Below are positions 58,528 through 64,000 of a DNA stretch of 64,000 nt, piece after piece. Both the position numbers and the translations under genes were made by a program. Under the pieces are notes generated by a model, which was not told where the DNA came from, made no database searches, and worked only from the letters and a program-made list of their open reading frames with translations. Within the stretch, counting starts at the first letter, position 1, and each line of letters starts with the position of its first letter. Source of the stretch: Absidia repens (lineage: Eukaryota; Mucoromycota; Mucoromycetes; Mucorales; Cunninghamellaceae); assembly GCA_002105175.1 (NCBI GenBank), contig MCGE01000002.1, positions 496,001-560,000 of the forward strand. Direction: 5' to 3'.

Positions 58528-60983
58528 ATGGATACCGTTACTCTATTACCTGGAACTGGGCATCATCCCTCTCAAGAACCCAGCAGTCGATTCAACAACA
58601 ATGGACTCCATCACGCGAAACAAAAATGCACCTCAGCGACGTGTTGTTCTCCTTCTCGTATCTGGCGATCCATTCAACAATTCATTGGTGAAGGCAACAA
58701 GCAAGATCTGATCAAATTATGCCAAGATCCCAATCGATCCAGCCATGTACTTCGCGTTCTCTTGACCTCGCGACTGACCAATGACGCGTCTCTGTATCCC
58801 GCCTCCAACAAGCATCGGGTAGTCCAACTGTCCACGGATGATTCGTGTGGTATCTCTTCTCTGCTGTTTCGATCCAAGGTGAATGCAACGTTCGGGAAAT
58901 CGGCCACTGATCTCAATGCGCTTCAACTAGCGCTCTTCCATCGACAAGAAGGCATTGCTTATTACCTTTTGCAACTGGTGCGTCAGCACGCCTCTGACAA
59001 GGAAACAGGACTGTTTGTGAATCATCTTTGGGGGACTCGCAATGGATCTCTTCATTTGGCTTGCTTTTTGGGAATGCCCCGCGTGGTACAGCTTTTGTTG
59101 GAAATGGGGGTCGTGCCGGATGCCGTCAATGGGAAACTCAAGATGCCGTTGGATTGCTGCTTGGCTATGGAAAACAGTGGTCGTCAGTCTGCTTCCTTGA
59201 TGGATTGTCGTACCTTGATTGAACGTGCCTTGGATATCAAGAACGGAAAGAAATTGTCGGTGGATGCTTCGTCTCTCTCTGCTTCAACTAGTGTGGAAAC
59301 CCTCGAGCGCGCTGGTGGTGGTGGTGGTGGTCCTACTTCTTTGGATACGTCTTCCTCTGGTGGTGATGTTGGTGGTGGTGACACTGATTCCTTGTCGGAG
59401 CAGCGGAAAGATTTGAATACTGTATCTCCGCGACAGCATGAAACCCATGATCGCACGTCAACTATGGTCAAGCCTGCCAGCAAGAGCATTGTTAAGGGTG
59501 TGTGTCCTCCTTTGCGCCGTGGTGTGATGGTGCCGCCTCCTCCATCGATTCTGAGTCATTGGCCTGTTGATTCTTATGTGCAAGTTCATTCTATTGCTGA
59601 TGGTGATGGATGCCTTATGGACTCATCTCCTGCCTTTATGTATCGTCATGAACAACAATCGAAACAGAGGCAACCTTGTTATGGTCTGGATTCTCTTCAA
59701 TCGATGACTTTGGGTATCTCTGAATTTGATCATGAATATGACAACGACGATGACGACGATGACGATGACGACGACGACGACGACGACGATGATGAAGATG
59801 ATGACGATGCATACGACATTGATATGGAAAGCCAAGAATATGTTAGCTGGTCATCGCCTTTGCTACCTGTGGACGGTGTCCTTTGCGGTGATGGTGGTGG
59901 AAATCCTGCAAGCAATCTTTGCCCTTTGGATGATGACCTGGATCAAGATGCTTTGTCTTTACGTGGTGGTGCAATGTCTTCTGTCAAGAAACTGGATTAT
60001 GACTCGAACAAACAAGATCCTGGAATTAGCGACAATGATGGTGTTCATTCGTTGAATGGAATGGAGGCAATGATGACTCGATCTGATACTGGCGATGATA
60101 CCTATGGTGCCACAGACAAGACTTCTACTACTACAGGTGTTGGCGATGAAATGGCTCCTTCTCAAGGAATAAATGATGGAGGTGGTAGCTATTCCTTTGC
60201 AAAACCTTCCTCTTTATCCTCTGGAACCGCTGGTGGTGGTAACGAAGACGGTGATGACGATGATGTGAATCGACGCAAACACAAACATCATCGGCATCGC
60301 GTTCACTTTGATCCAAAGGTGGTGCTTATGGAAGCCTGTATTCGCGGTGATTTGCAGGAAGTGGACCAAGTGATTATGCAGCAGCAAGCCGACACATCTT
60401 GGCTACTCTCGGATCATTATGGTGGTGCTGGCTTTCAAGACCGGACTCTATTACAATTGGCGCTGATGCATGGCCATGAATCTCTTGTACATTATCTTGT
60501 GAAAAAAGTCAAGGTGAATATCAATCAAGTTGATGCAGATGGTAATAAAAAAAATTGTGATATCGAAATGTATATACTTTTACTCATTCTGTATTTATAT
60601 CATACTCTAGGTTGGACAGCTTTGCATTATGCTGCTGCTTTGGGGCAATGGAAAAACATGGAGTATCTAGCGTCCTCTGATCTCATCAATTTATTTGCTG
60701 AAACGGATGATGGATTTTTGATTCAAGATTGTCCAAGTACCGAAATGGAACGCTTCCGATGTCGATGTAAGTCAACAAAAGCAGAATATAGTAATAATAA
60801 TAACAAAAAAAAAGGTACTGATATTTATGATTACATTATATTTTACTTTTTCTAGTAGTCATTGCTCGTGCTCTACGGAAACTAGCAAGATCGACGCAAT
60901 TTTCTGGAACCAAGTGTACCTCGGCGGCGCATTCAAGATTAGGTGTACAGCACACCCCTTTCTTTGTAGGTGGCCACACATGA
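58528..60983 (+). CDS. Ankyrin-repeat protein with acidic linker
   Basis: Exons 58528-60541, 60611-60766, 60856-60983; 765 residues. Two ankyrin blocks flank a long disordered linker. The first (residues ~130-240) has ALQLALFHRQEGIAYYLLQL, NGSLHLACFLGMPRVVQLLL and a PLDCCL turn. The second (~590-720) has LMEACIRGDLQEVDQVIM, RTLLQLALMHGHESLVHYLV and, across intron 1, DADGWTALHYAAALGQW. Between them lie Gly-rich, Ser-rich and acidic stretches, including an Asp run of about 17-18 residues near 410-427 (59746-59800). Ankyrin repeats bind partner proteins; the partner and role are unknown. The start is the first ATG in frame. The last exon (LVIARALRKLARSTQFSG...) ends at TGA 60981; a further intron there cannot be excluded. 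Confidence 0.8.
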
Positions 60984-62174
60984 TTTTAGCTCCGCACCAT
61001 TCAAACTCAGACCCAAGTGTATCTGTCCAATTGACTCGTGATGAAAATGCACTTTTGGAACAAAAATTAAGGAATAGCTATTTGTCCCTTACCCCATTTC
61101 CATTCTTTCCCCCTTCCGAATCCTTCACCTATTGATAGTTGATTCCCCTTACCTCACTCACCTGTCCTATTTTTTTTTTTTTTGCGTGTGTTTGTCCCCC
61201 CTTTTTATTTAGGTATATTAGTCGATGCTTTAGTAAGTGTGTGTTTCTTACTGCTCATCTTCTATATTTTCTCCCCCCCTCTTATCCCTTTGTGTGTATA
61301 CTCTCTATCTCTATTTTATTTTGTATGTATGTTATACTGCAACATTACTCCCTCCTCATTTTATGTTACAATTATGATCACTCTTATGTTTTTTTATTTT
61401 ACGTTTTTACCTATACCTATAGCTTTTACCTCCACTCATCAACCACTCTTATTATTTAAGTTTTTACAACTGGAACTGTAGATACAATTTTTTTTTCTTT
61501 TTCTTTTCTTTTTTACTCTCTCATCATAGTTTTATGTGTTATCCAAATAAAATTTAACCTTTTTCATTTCTTCATTCCAATATCGTCTCCTTCATATTTT
61601 ATATGTATACTCTTGTTGATAGAATAAATTTCATGCGTTGATGGTATGCAGTACAGTACAGTATTATCATACGAAATCTTGGGAGAGAAAAAGTACGCCA
61701 ATTCTGCATTGAATGGTTTTTGAGGTAGAACGTGCATAAATATGCCAAAAAAAATAAAATAAAAGAGCTTGTTGAGGCCTCCCAGTTCACGATGATCCAT
61801 ATATATATATATTTTCCTGCAAACATGAAAGAAAAAAGAATGCATATGATAGTCCCGAATCAAAATATGCCCCTTCTCCAAACCAATCCAAACAGTGTAT
61901 GTATCCAAGAAAAAAAAAAGGGCTCAATGGTTTGGCAGATACCTTCCATTTTACAATGGCAAACATATCTTGCTGCAAGTAATAAAGAGCGTAATCCCCT
62001 TTCCCCTCCCCACCATGTCACCATTTTAAAACAGTCTATCATACATACAATGTATCAAAAAATGCGTTCATATTGGTTTTATTAAATAAAAAAAAAAAAG
62101 GGTAGTAATATAGTATAAAAAGACTAGAATAATAAAAAAATGGGGAATACAAACAAAAAAAAAAAAAAGCTAAA
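60984..62174. other. Convergent intergenic region
   Basis: 3' flanks of the ankyrin (+) and Bni4-like (-) genes. T-rich tracts at 61171-61183 and 61490-61517, and CAGTACAGTACAGTA at ~61650. No gene is seen. Confidence 0.45.
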
Positions 62175-64000
62175 CTACATGAAGAATTGAGTGTTGCCAC
62201 GGGATTGATGGTGTACCAACATTTCCTCCAGTTTAAAGGCGTTCAATTCGTCCTTGATTTGTTGCGCCAAATGGGCTGTCAGTCGAGTACAAATTGCATA
62301 GGGGTCAGAGGCTCGGTCATAGTCATATTTGGAAAACGTATCTTGTACCTTAGCTGTTGACACAAACCGCACATGGTGTTTCTTTTTCTTTTTCTTGAGG
62401 TTCAATTTGTTGTTGCTGCTGTTGTTGTTGCTGGCCGTGGTTTTAAGGTGGAGTATGCTTCGACTTTTTGTTGTTTTTGGTTTTGTTGATAATGATTCAT
62501 TACAAGTGGTTGTTGTTCTATTTCCCTTGATCCCATTTCCATCACCAGTGGATTTTAAAGCCAAGTGCGGTGATGGCCTTTTTGAAAATGAATTTGTCGA
62601 TGAGGAGTGAGTGACCGTCGTTGCTGTTGGCTCGTGTAGAGTGTTCGTTGCTTCGTTGGGTATTGATGATGATGAGAGCAATCGTGATGTTGACGTTGGC
62701 GAATCGATGTGATAACCCGATTGAGCTGGAGATAAAGACCAATGTGACACGGGAGAGTAGGGGGCAGTTGATTTGCTAGTGCTGCCAGGAATGCCGTTGA
62801 TGTCGATGCGTAAATCAAGTGGCTTTTTGCTGTCATGTGGTAAATCTGCCGAAAGAGATGTTGGTGAAGACGATGCCGACGTAGACGATGATGCTGTGAC
62901 AGATAATGAAGACTTTGATGAATGTTGGGACGATGTGGAGCATGTAGGTGAAATAATGATACTGCTGCGGGGTATATAACTAGCCGTGTCAAAAGAGTAA
63001 TCCCATGGTATTGCAGAAGTGCCATTGCGATGATCAACTGGTGCTATCGTTCTTGATATCGTGTTGTGCCTATATTCCTTGCGACCGGATGACTGAATTG
63101 GTGCTGAAGGTAAGATTGGTATCTGTGCCAAGCGTTGTTGCTGATGCTGATGCTGTTGTAATGGTGGAGGTACTGCTAAGTTGCGGCTGCTATGCCGATG
63201 GCTAGGTGAGGACGTTCTTTTCCCGTACAGAGGTGACATTTGACCTACAAATAACGTAAAATATGAAAATTGAAACCTTCATTGTAGCGATTCACTTTTT
63301 ATTGGGCTTACCTTCGATCATTTCATTGTGTTGTTGGTGTTTAGTTTGTTGTGGGTAATGAAGTGAAGAATATTTCAATGAGCTCGGTGAAGAAAACGGC
63401 CGAGAAAAATGAGACCAAGATCGATTCATAATTGACGTCGACGAGGGAGAAGCCTGAAGAGTCGCTACAGTCGGAGATGAAGAACATGACGATTTTTTCG
63501 TTGCTGGCTGTCGCGCTGGTTGTCGTGGCGATGGTGGAGGCGCTATTGCAGATGATCTTGAAGAATGGACCCAGCTAGGCTTGAATTTGGTTTTGATTTT
63601 CTCCGTAAATGAAGTACTTTTTGATCCTGAACCAATGGTCGATGATGTAGGGGTCGGTAATGCGCGCATCGTCCGTGTTGCCATTCCATTTACTGTTGAT
63701 GGTGTGGTGGTGTCGATAGAGTGGTCCAACGATGATTTTTGTTGACGAATTTTTTGAAATGCGGCTAAAAATCTTGAAGGAGGCATTGAAGGATCAGCAG
63801 CAGGTGTAGGTGGAGACTGTGGAAAATCGCCTGAAACGATATTATGAGAAAATGTCGTTTCATTATCAGAGGATGAAGCCTGAGAGAGTGTCGGAGAGCC
63901 ATAATGCGACATAGTTGATGACGAGGATGAGGATGAATACGTGTCCCTTTTGTCTTCCGCTCCAAATATGGGACGTGGTGAAGGTATTGTCGATTTGGAT
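62175..64000 (-). CDS. Bni4-like PP1-docking polarity protein (5' partial at the right edge)
   Basis: Minus-strand exons 64000-63312 (open through the window edge) and 63244-62175, joined in frame at IEG|QMSPLYGK; at least 586 residues. Most of the protein is Ser/Thr/Pro-rich and disordered. The C-terminal ~75 residues are conserved-looking: basic KKKKKKHHVRFVSTAKVQDTF with a VxF-type type-1-phosphatase docking site, then YDYDRASDPYAICTRLTAHL, AQQIKDELNAFKLEEMLVHH and a final QFF. This matches, from memory, the C-terminal module of fungal Bni4-like bud-neck proteins that recruit PP1 and chitin synthase. An internal ATG at 63912 exists, but upstream codons (RPIFGAEDKRDTYSS) stay open, so the true start is probably outside the window. 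Confidence 0.62.

Overview
The window is nuclear DNA of a filamentous fungus, most likely an early-diverging one of the Mucoromycota (a Mucorales-type genome). This rests on many short introns (mostly 70-110 nt, GTAAG/GTATG donors), AT-rich gaps full of A/T homopolymers, CAA-encoded polyglutamine tracts, and fungal protein families (Spa2, Bud14/Tea4, Atg27, ERG7, Bud13). The genus assignment is inference. All splice models were made by eye, requiring intact reading frames and protein-family continuity; exon coordinates are in each entry.

Left part (1-14.6 kb): the last exon of a PP2C phosphatase, a Bud14/Tea4-type polarity scaffold (+), GSK-3 kinase (+), a small mitochondrial rhodanese (+), the RBM25/Snu71-type splicing factor (-) and two orphan exons of an unrecognised gene (-). 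From 14.6 to 18.2 kb there is no recognised gene, but a GC-rich hairpin patch, a 73-bp minisatellite, a ~130-bp tandem duplication and a 7-bp microsatellite.

Middle (18.2-43.4 kb): tRNA-Lys(UUU), Atg27 (-), a CDC50/Lem3 flippase subunit (-), a polyQ hypothetical protein (-) divergent from a SET-domain gene (+), ribosomal protein uL2 (-), lanosterol synthase ERG7 (-), a homeodomain factor (-), Bud13 (-), and a 1,525-residue protein joining a bromodomain to a divergent protein-kinase domain (+).

Right part (43.4-64 kb): polarisome protein Spa2 (+), a membrane protein that joins a rhomboid-like multi-span region to a PGAP4-like glycosyltransferase domain (-), an ankyrin-repeat protein (+) and a Bni4-like protein running off the right edge (-).

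The strongest undescribed-looking signal is a dispersed repeat: six copies plus two tail fragments of a roughly 0.3-1 kb element beginning with a CCGCCCACGTG block and carrying a conserved internal block and a GAATAAA signal. The genes are ordinary housekeeping neighbours rather than one pathway, although three of them (Tea4/Bud14, Spa2, Bni4-like) belong to the cell-polarity machinery.
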